Shown: positions 24,389 to 32,103 of the stretch, one piece after another
Numbering within the stretch: the stretch's first letter is position 1
Layout: each line of letters starts with the position of its first letter
Origin: CAIOHW01 sp964432565
GTDB lineage: Bacteria; Bdellovibrionota; UBA1018
Assembly: GCA_964432565.1 (NCBI GenBank)
Contig: CAYSOA010000025.1
Span: 1 to 32,280 of the forward strand
Direction of reading: 5' to 3'
DNA: 32,280 bases
Program-made: the position numbers and the translations under genes
The notes under the pieces: generated by a model
Told to the model about the DNA's origin: nothing
Database searches by the model: none
Seen by the model: the letters and a program-made list of their open reading frames with translations, nothing else

Positions 24389-24769
24389 TCAGTTCAGGCA
24401 GACGCTTCCTGCCGAGATCCAGCGCCCGAAGCTGCGCCAGCTCACGCGCGTCTGGCCGATCCAACCGCTGATCATCACGTCCTCGCGAGAAATCGTGTCG
24501 ACAAACAGATTGTAGAACGAGATCGGTCCGACGGTTCCGTTCAGGCGCCCGTTATTGATGCGTCCATAGAAGCGGTGGCTTCCGATCCAGCCGTCCACCG
24601 AACCCATGCGCTCGGTGCCGATGATTCGAAGATCCACCGGACCCTCAACGAGGCAATCGGTGGCTGCGGGCGAAGCCTCCACCAGGTCGGCGGCCTGCAC
24701 CGAAGGTGCGACGCTCATCGACAGGGCCAGACCCAGGACAAGAAAAAGAACACGACGAATGGTGATCAT
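24389..24769 (-). CDS. Small exported protein with GWIG repeats
   Basis: 126 residues from the ATG at 24769; GGGGGA lies about 7 bases upstream. A TTG one codon earlier is less likely. MITIRRVLFLVLGLALSMSV with APSVQAADL is a classic signal peptide cleaved near AQA. The mature part is beta-rich and contains two similar stretches, VDGWIGSHRFYGRINNG and ISGWIGQTRVSWRSFG, and one Cys near each end (TDCLVE, GSVCLN) that may pair. The family is not known to me. It is convergent with panC (26-base gap) and follows another exported-protein gene on the same strand. Confidence 0.75.
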   Translation of the reverse strand: MITIRRVLFLVLGLALSMSVAPSVQAADLVEASPAATDCLVEGPVDLRIIGTERMGSVDGWIGSHRFYGRINNGRLNGTVGPISFYNLFVDTISREDVMISGWIGQTRVSWRSFGRWISAGSVCLN

Positions 24770-24817
24770 CAAAAATTCCCCCTATGAAAGCATAGTTGGA
24801 ACGTTGTCGCCCGCTTG

Positions 24818-25513
24818 TCAAGGCGCGGGCTCTGCCGGGGGCTGCGCCGCTCCGCCTCGCTTCCTGAAGTCAAATTCGCGAGGGCCCGGAGCGTCCGAGA
24901 TTCCAGGGTCGGACGGTGCGCGAGCTTGAGGAAGGGGGCCTGCAGATCCGCGGCCGGGAAGGAAGGTGGACGCATTGCTCGAGGACGGCGAGGCTTCGCG
25001 GGCGTTGGGTGCATTCTTCGAGGCCGACTTTTCGCGCATTCGGTTGGGTGCGTCAGTCTCGGGAGTGGCCTGTGATTCTGCCGTTATCGTTTCGGCATCG
25101 CGCGGGATCGGCTGATTGGGGTCTTTTTCTCCGATGCTGCCATCGGAATGAAAAACAAGAGATCGAAGCGTGGTTTCGAAACGATCGCGACTCGATCGCA
25201 GAATGCCTTGAATCTGCCGGTTGGCATCTCGAATCTCCGCCTTTGCGTCGCTTACCTTTTTAGGGTCCGGTTTTGGGGTTGCGAGCACTTCGTAATACCG
25301 ATCCATCCTCTGAAACAATTGTTGATGGGCCGCATCGAGCGCCTGTTGAGAGGCCGTGTGCTCACGATCAGACTGCTCGAGACGTCGGAGGGGTTCAGCC
25401 TGCGCCAGGCCCGAACCTGCGAGCCCAATTCCAGCCGCGACCCAGAGGGCCAGTGAGAGTGCCTGTGTCTGGTGTGACCTGCAATGAAGTGGACAACCCC
25501 GGGTGTGACTCAT
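24818..25513 (-). CDS. Exported hypothetical protein with coiled-coil middle and disordered Pro/Ser-rich tail
   Basis: 231 residues from the ATG at 25513. The frame stays open to 25615, but the signal peptide (SLALWVAAGIGLAGSGLAQA, cleavage before EPLRR) and the promoter fit the later start. Residues about 40-110 are helical and charged (RLEQSDREHTASQQALDAAH). KPDPKKVSDAKAEIRDANRQ resembles metal-resistance or Spy-like periplasmic helices only in composition. From about residue 130 the sequence is Pro/Ser/Ala/Gly-rich and probably unstructured, ending in AAQPPAEPAP. No known family. It is divergent from the Cys-rich exported gene. Confidence 0.75.
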   Translation of the reverse strand: MSHTRGCPLHCRSHQTQALSLALWVAAGIGLAGSGLAQAEPLRRLEQSDREHTASQQALDAAHQQLFQRMDRYYEVLATPKPDPKKVSDAKAEIRDANRQIQGILRSSRDRFETTLRSLVFHSDGSIGEKDPNQPIPRDAETITAESQATPETDAPNRMREKSASKNAPNAREASPSSSNASTFLPGRGSAGPLPQARAPSDPGISDAPGPREFDFRKRGGAAQPPAEPAP

Positions 25514-25520
25514 GCTCTTG

Positions 25521-25548
25521 AGTGTAGAAAATTGCTGCACCTTGTCAA
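25521..25548 (-). promoter_or_regulatory. Promoter for the minus-strand exported-protein gene (possible leaderless transcript)
   Basis: On the minus strand a perfect TTGACA (25548-25543), a 16-base spacer and TACACT (25526-25521). The expected start site, 7-8 bases after the -10, falls on or next to the A of the ATG at 25513. The gene also lacks a clear Shine-Dalgarno, so a leaderless mRNA is plausible. Confidence 0.6.
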
Positions 25549-25569
25549 AATGAAATTTTCGGGGATACT
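25542..25569 (+). promoter_or_regulatory. Divergent promoter for the Cys-rich exported-protein gene
   Basis: On the plus strand TTGTCA (25542-25547), a 16-base spacer and GATACT (25564-25569), matching consensus at 5 and 4 of 6. The -35 hexamer shares five bases with the opposite promoter's -35. RNA polymerase binding at the two should therefore be mutually exclusive. Confidence 0.5.
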
Positions 25570-25613
25570 CAAGGGAAGTCTTCAGGGGAATGGAAGTCGG
25601 GGGAATCGAGAGC

Positions 25614-26606
25614 ATGAGTAGAATCCAGCTACGAATCGGTAGGCAGTTTCACTTCGTATCTGCCAGGATTGCAGCAGCGTTTGTTTCGCTTTGCCTGGCG
25701 TCGGGCGCGGCTTCCGCAGAGCCCGTCAAAGTGCCCTGCGGAGACGCGTCCACGGGGCTTTCGGACTGCCAGGAGGTCAAGCAGCGCTCAAAGACGCTTC
25801 TCACCGAGCGGGCGCAGGAGATCGTCAACGGCTGGTATCAGGGCGACAATTTCTATCCGCGGACCTGCAGCATCCTTCCCACGATCTTTAATACGGGCCC
25901 CGAGCTCGAGCAGGACCATGACGGTCGAAGCTGCGGCCAGTGGTCGCGACTCGAAACGAGCTACTCGAAGTGTGGCAAGCGGTGCAGGAACAGTTACACC
26001 CATGTCAATTCGACCGGAGACCTGGGCGCCCGCGAGCGCGCCTATGTGGCCGGGGGTTATGTGGCTGCGGTCGACTGCTGGTTGACGCGGGTGAAGCGTC
26101 AGATCGACGAAGGGACCCTGAAGATCACGGCGTGCCAGGCCATGGGACGAGGACTGAATGAGTCGTTCCAGGAGCTTTCCGCTGGCGTGAAAGACATCGC
26201 GAAGAACGTGAAGGACGCCAACGCGCGCGCGATCATCAACAAGTGCGACCACGATACGCAGGTCAAGTCCGAGGGCGAGCGTGAGGCTGCCCGAGGTGAG
26301 GAGGCCGGCATTCTCGGCGAAGAGCTGGTCATGCGCTCGTGCCGGCTGATCGCCCAGCGGCAGGGAACTGAAGCGATGTTTCAGCAGTTGGCCGTTTGCG
26401 AGGTTTTTGCTCAGGCCAAGAAGGCCTTCGATGAGTTTGACCACGAAATGCTCAACCCGAAGGCCGTGTATGCGCGCATCGATCAGTGGGCCAAGGCCTG
26501 CAAGGGGTGCGGAACCGATAATTCGTGTCACAACAGCTGCTACCAGCAGAAGTATCTCGATTTTATTCGCAATCAGATTCAAAGCCGCTTTGGCCGGTGC
26601 GGGTAA
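25614..26606 (+). CDS. Cys-rich exported protein of unknown function
   Basis: 330 residues from the ATG at 25614. An ATG at 25590 has a poorly spaced ribosome site, while GGGGGA lies about 9 bases before the chosen one. The signal peptide ends in LASGAASA before EPVKV. The mature protein has 16 Cys, an even number, suggesting multiple disulfides in the periplasm or outside. Pairs include KVPCGDAST with LSDCQEV, YSKCGKRCRNS, and the end ACKGCGTDNSCHNSCYQQ. The middle, about 190-270, is helical and charged (ELSAGVKDIAKNVKDANARA). No family recognised. A Gly-rich lipoprotein gene follows after 15 bases, so they probably form an operon and may act together. Confidence 0.82.
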   Translation: MSRIQLRIGRQFHFVSARIAAAFVSLCLASGAASAEPVKVPCGDASTGLSDCQEVKQRSKTLLTERAQEIVNGWYQGDNFYPRTCSILPTIFNTGPELEQDHDGRSCGQWSRLETSYSKCGKRCRNSYTHVNSTGDLGARERAYVAGGYVAAVDCWLTRVKRQIDEGTLKITACQAMGRGLNESFQELSAGVKDIAKNVKDANARAIINKCDHDTQVKSEGEREAARGEEAGILGEELVMRSCRLIAQRQGTEAMFQQLAVCEVFAQAKKAFDEFDHEMLNPKAVYARIDQWAKACKGCGTDNSCHNSCYQQKYLDFIRNQIQSRFGRCG

Positions 26607-26621
26607 GGAGGGGGAGGGCTT

Positions 26622-27539
26622 ATGACGACGACTTTGAAAATCCTGGCAATTCAAGATCTCAGGTCTTTTGGGCTGGTATTGGGCTTACTTTCGGTCGTTG
26701 CCGTGGGTTGCGGCGGCGGCGACTCGAACGGAACTGGACAGAGCGGATCCTATAACCCCTGTCAGGAGGCGCAGCCTCCCAGATATTGCACTGAGGGAGG
26801 CGGGATGGAGGCAGCCGAAAACGCACTGGCCTCCGGGGCGGCGACGTTTCGCGAAGTCGTGCAGCCTGCCGTGCAGATGCAGCAGGAGCTGGAAGGCACC
26901 CAGGGTGGAGTCAACAGCCTCGGTCAACTGGCCAGCGCCGCCAGCGCGGCGGGGGCTACCGGAACCGAGAGTACGGGGCTCGTTGGTGTGAGCCCGAGTC
27001 GTGCCGGTAACGGTGTGCAAGAAGTTGGACTCTCGAATCCGGGGATCAACCCCCCGGGCGGCACCGGTGGGGAAGGAGGAGGCGGGTCTGGTGGACTCTC
27101 TCCGACGGGGGGTGGCGGTCTTGAAGGAGGCCAAGGTGCGCCTGGAGGCCTGGCGGCAGGAGATTCCGGAGGGTCGACCGGAGAGGCCGGTGCTCGGAAC
27201 GGATCACAGAGTTCGGCAGCGATCGCCGGACGCTCCGGCGGTGGTGGCGCAGTGGGCGGCTCTGGAGGTGGTGGCGGTCGCGGTGCCTTTGGGGAACTCT
27301 TCGGAGGGGGTTCGAACGACTCCGCCGGCGGCAGTTCGCAGAGCGTGAGCTTCGGGCACGCGGGCGGAGAAGTGAACCCCTTTGGTTCGGCAGACCCGGG
27401 CGACTACTTCACCAGGCTCGGCATGGACGACAATCTGTTTAAGATCGTGGAGCGTCGCTATCGAAACAAGGCGGGAGCTTGGGCTCGGGTGGACAACGAC
27501 ACGGTCGGGCGTCAGCCGGTTTCGTCTTCGCCGCGCTGA
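26622..27539 (+). CDS. Gly-rich lipoprotein
   Basis: 305 residues; GGAGGGGGAGG lies before the ATG. The signal region GLVLGLLSVVAVGC gives a lipobox with Cys30, followed by GGGDSNGTGQSG. Residues about 35-100 carry two Cys and Ala/Gln-rich helix-forming sequence (QPAVQMQQELEGTQGGVNSL). Residues about 125-245 are almost entirely Gly/Ser/Ala, a long flexible or glycine-zipper linker. The C-terminus regains complexity with DYFTRLGMDDNLFKIVERRY. A similar LF..V..RY ending occurs, as far as I recall, in Bdellovibrio-type lipoproteins. The last 101 bases overlap the 3' end of coaBC on the other strand. Function unknown; partner of the Cys-rich protein is inference. Confidence 0.8.
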   Translation: MTTTLKILAIQDLRSFGLVLGLLSVVAVGCGGGDSNGTGQSGSYNPCQEAQPPRYCTEGGGMEAAENALASGAATFREVVQPAVQMQQELEGTQGGVNSLGQLASAASAAGATGTESTGLVGVSPSRAGNGVQEVGLSNPGINPPGGTGGEGGGGSGGLSPTGGGGLEGGQGAPGGLAAGDSGGSTGEAGARNGSQSSAAIAGRSGGGGAVGGSGGGGGRGAFGELFGGGSNDSAGGSSQSVSFGHAGGEVNPFGSADPGDYFTRLGMDDNLFKIVERRYRNKAGAWARVDNDTVGRQPVSSSPR

Positions 27540-28881
27540 CGGCAGCGAGAATTCGGCGCGCGATTTCGGCCTTCGATGCCAGGGTCCAGGACTCGACGCA
27601 GGGTTCCGTGGCGACATCGCTGGCAGGCGAGAGGGCTGGAAGCGGCGGCCGAGCAGTACTGATCCAGTAGCCCGAATTGGTGGTCGTTCCGAAGCCGGAT
27701 GAAAGCCGGTCTCCCGTAGCGGCCACCGGATTGGCAAAGAGAAAATCGAGACGCTTGCGTTTCCACTTGGCGATGGCGTTGGCCTGAACAGCGTCGGTTT
27801 CGGCAGCAAAGCCCACGAACCACTGGTTGCCTCGCGCTCTTTCGCGCAACGTGGCCAGCACGTCGGGAGCCGCGTGCAGGTGCAGGGTTGTGTCGGCCTT
27901 TGAGCGCTTGAGCTTGCCATTGGCCGGGGCGGTCACTTCGTAATCCATGACAGCGGCAGTGGCGATCACGCCCTCGCAGTTGTCCAGTCTCTCGAGCGCA
28001 GCGTCGAGCATCTGTCCGGCGGTTTCGACTTCGATGATCTCGAGCCTGCGGGCCTCGTCGGCGTTTCGAGCGACCGGTCGGACGACTCCCTTGTCGATAC
28101 CCAGCACCAGATGAACGACGGCTCCCTGGGCCAGCGCCTCTTCGGCCAGCGCCTTGCCCATGAGTCCGGTTGATGGGTTCGTGATGTAGCGAACAGCGTC
28201 GATTCGCGTGATCGTCGGACCGGCTGTGATCAGAATGCGGCGTCCCGACCAGGCCGAGCCCTCCGTGCTGCCGTCAACTGTACGCTGCCGTGACGGCTCA
28301 CGTTCGAGGCCGGTCTCAAGCTCAAGAGTCTGTTCTGCTTTACGAACGATCGCCTCGAGCTCCGGCAGCTTGCCAGCACCTTCTTCTCCACAGGCCAGCC
28401 TTCCGGAATCCGGAGGAAGCACCTCGTGGCCGCGTGACCGCAGTAGCTCGAGATTCGCCTGGGTGGCGGCGTTTTCCCACATGGCGGTATTCATGGCCGG
28501 AGCCAGAAGGATTTTGGCGCGGGTGGCGAGAAGTACCGTCGAAACGAAGTCATCGGCCAGTCCATGGGCGATTCGCGCCAGGGTGTGGGCCGTTGCCGGT
28601 GCCACCAGCACCAGATCGGGCCATCGGGCCCAATCGATATGTTCGGTTCCCGAGGGAAGTTCTTCTGAGTTCAATCCCCAGAGCCGACTGACCGCGCGAT
28701 GGCCCGTCAGTGTTTCGAGCACCAGCCCGGAGACAAACTCGCGCGCACTCTCGGTCAGCATGCAGCGCACCTCGAAGCCCGACTTCTGGAGCAGGCGGAC
28801 GAGTTCGGGTACCTTGTAGGCGGCGATTCCGCCGCTCACGGCGAGCAGAATCCGGCGTCGCTCTCGATTCTCAGCCTTCAA
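27439..28881 (-). CDS. coaBC: CoaBC, phosphopantothenoylcysteine synthetase/decarboxylase
   Basis: 480 residues from a TTG supported by GGAAGGAG 8 bases upstream. The protein is bifunctional: the C-terminal CoaB joins cysteine to phosphopantothenate with CTP, and the N-terminal FMN-dependent CoaC decarboxylates the product. CoaC shows LLAVSGGIAAYK, the active His81 in EHIDW, PAMNTAMW (Asn131) and GRLACGEEGAGKL (Cys164). CoaB shows ILITAGPTITRIDAVRYITN, VIATAAVMDYEV, KLKRSKADTTLHL and FVGFAAET. FGTTTN stands where FGSDxN is usual. A variable linker (about 180-210) joins the two domains. The last about 30 residues are Pro/Cys-rich (PADARPCRCPPEPKLPPC) and overlap the lipoprotein gene. It starts 11 bases inside coaX. 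Confidence 0.96.
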   Translation of the reverse strand: MKAENRERRRILLAVSGGIAAYKVPELVRLLQKSGFEVRCMLTESAREFVSGLVLETLTGHRAVSRLWGLNSEELPSGTEHIDWARWPDLVLVAPATAHTLARIAHGLADDFVSTVLLATRAKILLAPAMNTAMWENAATQANLELLRSRGHEVLPPDSGRLACGEEGAGKLPELEAIVRKAEQTLELETGLEREPSRQRTVDGSTEGSAWSGRRILITAGPTITRIDAVRYITNPSTGLMGKALAEEALAQGAVVHLVLGIDKGVVRPVARNADEARRLEIIEVETAGQMLDAALERLDNCEGVIATAAVMDYEVTAPANGKLKRSKADTTLHLHAAPDVLATLRERARGNQWFVGFAAETDAVQANAIAKWKRKRLDFLFANPVAATGDRLSSGFGTTTNSGYWISTARPPLPALSPASDVATEPCVESWTLASKAEIARRILAAVSAAKTKPADARPCRCPPEPKLPPCFDSDAPRS

Positions 28882-29677
28882 GGGCGATTCTCCTTCCGTA
28901 GTGAAGCAGGCCCTCGAGTGTCAGGTCGGGCAGAAACTCATAGTTTGCGCCCAGCTTCAGGTAGTGGATGCAGCCTCCTGTGACCAGACGTTTCGCGTCC
29001 TTGAATCCTTCGCCGAACTCTTTTTCGGCATCCTGAAGCAGTCGCTCGGCCAGCCCTTCGATCAGGGCTTCGGTGCCCTGAAGGAGTCCGCTTTGAAGCT
29101 GCGATTCGGTCGTGTTGCCGACACTGCTCTCGGGTCGCACCAGTTCGACCGAAAAAAGACGGGCCGCACGCGCCTGAAGGGCGGAGAAGCTGGTCTCAAG
29201 TCCCGGAACGATTGCGCCGCCCAGGTAGCGCCGTTTCGAGTCCATCAGGCAGAAGGTGGTGGCAGTGCCCGAGTCCATCACCAGAAAGGGCGGATCACAG
29301 TGGGCAAGCGCTCCCATGAGATTGGCCAGTCGGTCTGCTCCGAGCTGCTCGGGATGAGGCAGGGCCAGCTCAAAATCACGCGGCGTGCGGTGGTCGATCA
29401 GTGTGAAGTTCAGGCCCTGCAGGGCTTCGCCGATCACCGGATGAAGCTGTGGCACCACGCTGGCCACGATCGCCCGGTCGATTCGGCAGCTGCCTGTTCG
29501 GGCGTCCGGATCGCCCAGACCCACCTGTCGGCGCCACTCGTCGGGGGTCGTCCCGGCGTCGGTCCGAAATCGAATTCGATCGAGCAGCCGATACGAAAAC
29601 CGGCCGTCGAGGGTGTCGACCTCGTAAAGTCCGAGCACAGTCTGGGTGTTTCCGATGTCAATGGCCAGCCAATGCAT
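28871..29677 (-). CDS. coaX: Type III pantothenate kinase CoaX
   Basis: 268 residues. It phosphorylates pantothenate, the first step from pantothenate to CoA, and belongs to the ASKHA fold. Motifs seen: LAIDIGNTQTVLGLYE with Asp7, PEQLGADRLANLMGA with GADR at 113-116, LVMDSGTATTFCLMD with Asp135, and YLGGAIVPGLETSFSALQAR with RLFSVEL. VGNTTESQLQSGLLQG fits the family's IGR/G.NT..S...G pattern. Type III kinases lack feedback inhibition by CoA (family knowledge). The gene begins 2 bases after panB ends and overlaps coaBC by 11 bases. Confidence 0.96.
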   Translation of the reverse strand: MHWLAIDIGNTQTVLGLYEVDTLDGRFSYRLLDRIRFRTDAGTTPDEWRRQVGLGDPDARTGSCRIDRAIVASVVPQLHPVIGEALQGLNFTLIDHRTPRDFELALPHPEQLGADRLANLMGALAHCDPPFLVMDSGTATTFCLMDSKRRYLGGAIVPGLETSFSALQARAARLFSVELVRPESSVGNTTESQLQSGLLQGTEALIEGLAERLLQDAEKEFGEGFKDAKRLVTGGCIHYLKLGANYEFLPDLTLEGLLHYGRRIALEG

Positions 29678-29679
29678 GC

Positions 29680-30555
29680 TTACGCCGAGGGAGAAGGGGC
29701 TGGGGTGACGGACGTTGGGATCGTGCCGGGTGCCTTGCCACTGCTCGGCTGCGCCTTGGTCTCGCTGATGAACTCACGAACGCAGCGATCGATGATCGAG
29801 GCGACGTCGGCGCGTGGACGGGCAAAGCTGGGAGGTGGCGAGACCGACAGGCCGATCAGGTCATTGATGACCAGTACCTCACCGTCGCAGGATCGTCCCG
29901 AACCGATCCCGATGGTCGGAATTCGCAGCGCGGCGCTGATGTCGGCGGCGACCTCCTCGACCACGCACTCGAGCACGATGGCGAAGGCGCCCGCTTCTTC
30001 GAGGGCAAGGGCAGAACGTTTGAGTCGCTCGATTTCGGGAGAGGTGCGGCCATGCCGGTAATATCCGCCCAGCTGGTGCACCGCCTGAGGAGTCAGGCCG
30101 ATATGGGCCATGACCGGAATTCCATTTTCGGTCAGGCGGCGCACGATCGGCGCAGCACGTTCGTCGCCCTCAAGCTTGACGGCCTGGCATCCGGTCTCCT
30201 GAAACGCCCGAACCGAATGACGAAGCGCTGTCTCGGGGTCGGTCGTCGTCCCGAATGGCAGATCGAGAATGACCAGAGCCTTCCGGGTTCCCCGAACCAC
30301 GGCGGCCGTGTGGCGAATCATGTCGTCCATGGACACCGGAATCGTGTTTTCAAATCCCAGGACGACATTTCCGAGGCTGTCTCCGACCAAAATCAGATCA
30401 ACCCCGGCACGATCCACCAGGGTGGCGGTAATCGCGTCATAGGCGGTCAGCATGGCGAGTCGCTCACCCGCGTCCGTCTTTCGCTGGAGGTCGCGCAGGG
30501 TCGTACGCCGGAGGGATCCGGTATGGCTGAGGTTCGTCGACGATTCAGAAGTCAC
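29680..30555 (-). CDS. panB: Ketopantoate hydroxymethyltransferase PanB
   Basis: 291 residues from a GTG that overlaps the upstream TGA (GTGA), with AAAGGAG 8 bases before it. PanB transfers a one-carbon group from methylene-tetrahydrofolate to 2-oxoisovalerate to make ketopantoate. Motifs: MLTAYDAITATLVDRAGVDL, VGDSLGNVVLGFENTIPVSM with the Mg ligand Asp59, MIRHTAAVVRG, LDLPFG with Asp98, AVKLEGDE, VMAHIGLTPQ and IPTIGIGSGRSCDGEVLVIN. The C-terminal about 25 residues are Pro/Ser-rich (SSGKAPGTIPTSVTPAPSPS), an unusual tail. panE, for the next reduction, is not seen. Confidence 0.97.
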   Translation of the reverse strand: MTSESSTNLSHTGSLRRTTLRDLQRKTDAGERLAMLTAYDAITATLVDRAGVDLILVGDSLGNVVLGFENTIPVSMDDMIRHTAAVVRGTRKALVILDLPFGTTTDPETALRHSVRAFQETGCQAVKLEGDERAAPIVRRLTENGIPVMAHIGLTPQAVHQLGGYYRHGRTSPEIERLKRSALALEEAGAFAIVLECVVEEVAADISAALRIPTIGIGSGRSCDGEVLVINDLIGLSVSPPPSFARPRADVASIIDRCVREFISETKAQPSSGKAPGTIPTSVTPAPSPSA

Positions 30556-31970
30556 GGTGCCTGCTCCTTTGCTGGGTCGTGTTCGAGGTCGTGGGCTTCT
30601 TCGAGCCAGCGAAGCGGTGTTCCGCGTCCACGATCACGGCACTTCGAAAAGTCTTCGGGGGACACGTAGAGTCTCGTGATGCTGCGCTTTTCTTCGTACT
30701 TCGAGAAGAGGTCGGTGCATTTCTCAAGCTGGATCAGGCTTGGCGCGCTGTAGTGATTGTCGTAGCGCACGAAGATCGGGTCGCCCGGTTTTCGGAAGTA
30801 CTTCGAGAGTTCTCCCGTGGTGGTGGCCTTGAGAAACCGAATCTCCCGGGATTTGAGATCGCTCTCGATTTCGCCCAGAAGCTGCTGCTGTTCGGCAGCG
30901 GCCACGCGGGTGGCGGGGATGCCGCTGTGGAGCTCGATCAGCATGCGATACGGGCGCTTCTCGGTGATTCGGCGCGCCCATTCGTTCGAGCTTCGAGCCA
31001 GATGCGAATAGAGGTGCGCGTCATTGCAGTCACAGTACGCTTCGATGTCGGCTGGCAGCGAGTAGTCGCAGTCGGAGCTGGCAAAGTACTCGGCGAGCAT
31101 CGAGTCGTACACCACGCTCTTGTAGTGGAAGTACACCATCAGAAACATGTGGAAGCGCGAGATCAGAAAATCTTCGAACGAGTAGAGGGCCCGGTGCTGG
31201 AGGGCCAAATAGCATTTGCCGTCCTTGACGTGGCTGGTGAGGTTGGACACGAGCCAGTCGAAATCGAAGTGGCCGTAGCTGACTCCCGCGGCGGTCGAGT
31301 CGCGCCTGAGGTAGTCCATGCGATCGGCATCGAGCTCACTCGAGATGAGCTGTTTGAGGATCGGGCGAAAGTCGATGCGCTCGCCGTCGACTGTGGCGTG
31401 AAAAAAATCGTCGCGAACCCGGATCGCAGGTTCGATGAGCGAAGCAACATGCTCGGGACGAAAGTCGAGCTTTCTCAGCTCGGCGCTGCGTTCGATCAGG
31501 GGGGTCAGGCCCGAGTCGAGAATGATCTTGAGCGTATAGTCTTCGTGGGTGGCCTTGCGTCCGCGGGCCTGCACCAGCGGAACGTCGAGCTGCTCGACCG
31601 GGGGCATGGCAAACTCGGTAGTGTGTGAGAGCGGACCGTGTCCGATGTCATGCAGCAGGGCGGCGAGGCGAACCACGGCACGAAACCGGGCATGAGCTTC
31701 AGGGTTGAGGCGATGCAGGGGCAGTTGGGCCGGCGAGGCGCCCGCAGAGCGGGAGCGGTCTCCGCCAAAAAGGGTGTCGAACGCCTGGGTGGCGGTCTCC
31801 ATGGCTCCGAGGCTGTGGATGTACCGGTTGTGGGTGGCGCTGGGAAAGGAATACTCCGCAAAGCCCAGCTGGCGAATGTTGCGCAGGCGCTGAAAGTAGC
31901 GGGAGTCGAGAACTCCCAGTTCGGCCGGGTGCAGGGCCACCGAGCCATGAATCAGATCCCGAATTTCCAT
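30552..31970 (-). CDS. HD-domain phosphohydrolase (YwfO/EF1143-like dNTPase family)
   Basis: 472 residues. The N-terminus MEIRDLIHGSVALHPAELGV then LDSRYFQRLRNIRQLGFAEY is typical of the family. HD metal ligands seen are His52 in RYIHSLG, His107-Asp108 in LLHDIGHGPLSHTTEF, and an Asp in ELDADRMDYLRRDS (212-224). The combination matches bacterial relatives of SAMHD1 (YwfO, EF1143), which hydrolyse dNTPs. Substrate here is inferred, not shown. Other stretches are GVSYGHFDFDWLVSN and FHMFLMVYFHYKSVVYDSML. Its stop overlaps the panB start, so it is the first gene of a four-gene operon with CoA synthesis. There is no signal peptide, so it is cytoplasmic. Confidence 0.92.
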   Translation of the reverse strand: MEIRDLIHGSVALHPAELGVLDSRYFQRLRNIRQLGFAEYSFPSATHNRYIHSLGAMETATQAFDTLFGGDRSRSAGASPAQLPLHRLNPEAHARFRAVVRLAALLHDIGHGPLSHTTEFAMPPVEQLDVPLVQARGRKATHEDYTLKIILDSGLTPLIERSAELRKLDFRPEHVASLIEPAIRVRDDFFHATVDGERIDFRPILKQLISSELDADRMDYLRRDSTAAGVSYGHFDFDWLVSNLTSHVKDGKCYLALQHRALYSFEDFLISRFHMFLMVYFHYKSVVYDSMLAEYFASSDCDYSLPADIEAYCDCNDAHLYSHLARSSNEWARRITEKRPYRMLIELHSGIPATRVAAAEQQQLLGEIESDLKSREIRFLKATTTGELSKYFRKPGDPIFVRYDNHYSAPSLIQLEKCTDLFSKYEEKRSITRLYVSPEDFSKCRDRGRGTPLRWLEEAHDLEHDPAKEQAP

Positions 31971-32018
31971 AGGGCCGGTCTAGCAGGGAGGGGCCCCAAG
32001 GAAAAGACCAGAAACGGA

Positions 32019-32055
32019 AAGGCCCGACCGTCGCTCGCAGCGCCAGTCGGGCCTT
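32019..32055 (-). terminator. Terminator hairpin downstream of the rightmost gene
   Basis: AAGGCCCGAC (32019-32028) and GTCGGGCCTT (32046-32055) form a perfect 10-bp stem with a 17-base loop. On the minus strand the stem is followed by TTCCGTTTCTGGTCTTTTCC, moderately T-rich. It lies 49 bases past the stop at 32104 and just before the HD gene, in a 133-base gap, so it should insulate the CoA operon from the upstream gene. Confidence 0.7.
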
Positions 32056-32103
32056 CGCAGAATTCGCTCGGGCTCGAGCGGACTCCTCTGGTTCCCTTTC
32101 AGG

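Noticed and set aside
24780..24825. TTGACA at 24821-24816 (minus) as a promoter for the small GWIG gene
   Set aside because: The best -10 (TATGCT) is 21 bases away and the one at 18 matches only 3 of 6; too weak to annotate.
26990..27350. GC-rich Gly-codon tract as a DNA tandem repeat or CRISPR-like array
   Set aside because: The bases show no fixed period or spacer pattern; it is simply a Gly/Ser-rich coding linker.
28901..30669. Two plus-strand frames of 386 and 406 codons opposite coaX and panB
   Set aside because: panB and coaX are unmistakable on the other strand; the plus frames show no family motif and are antisense artefacts of codon bias.
30579..31628. A 349-codon plus-strand frame opposite the HD phosphohydrolase
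   Set aside because: The HD motifs are on the minus strand, and this frame mirrors them in antisense.
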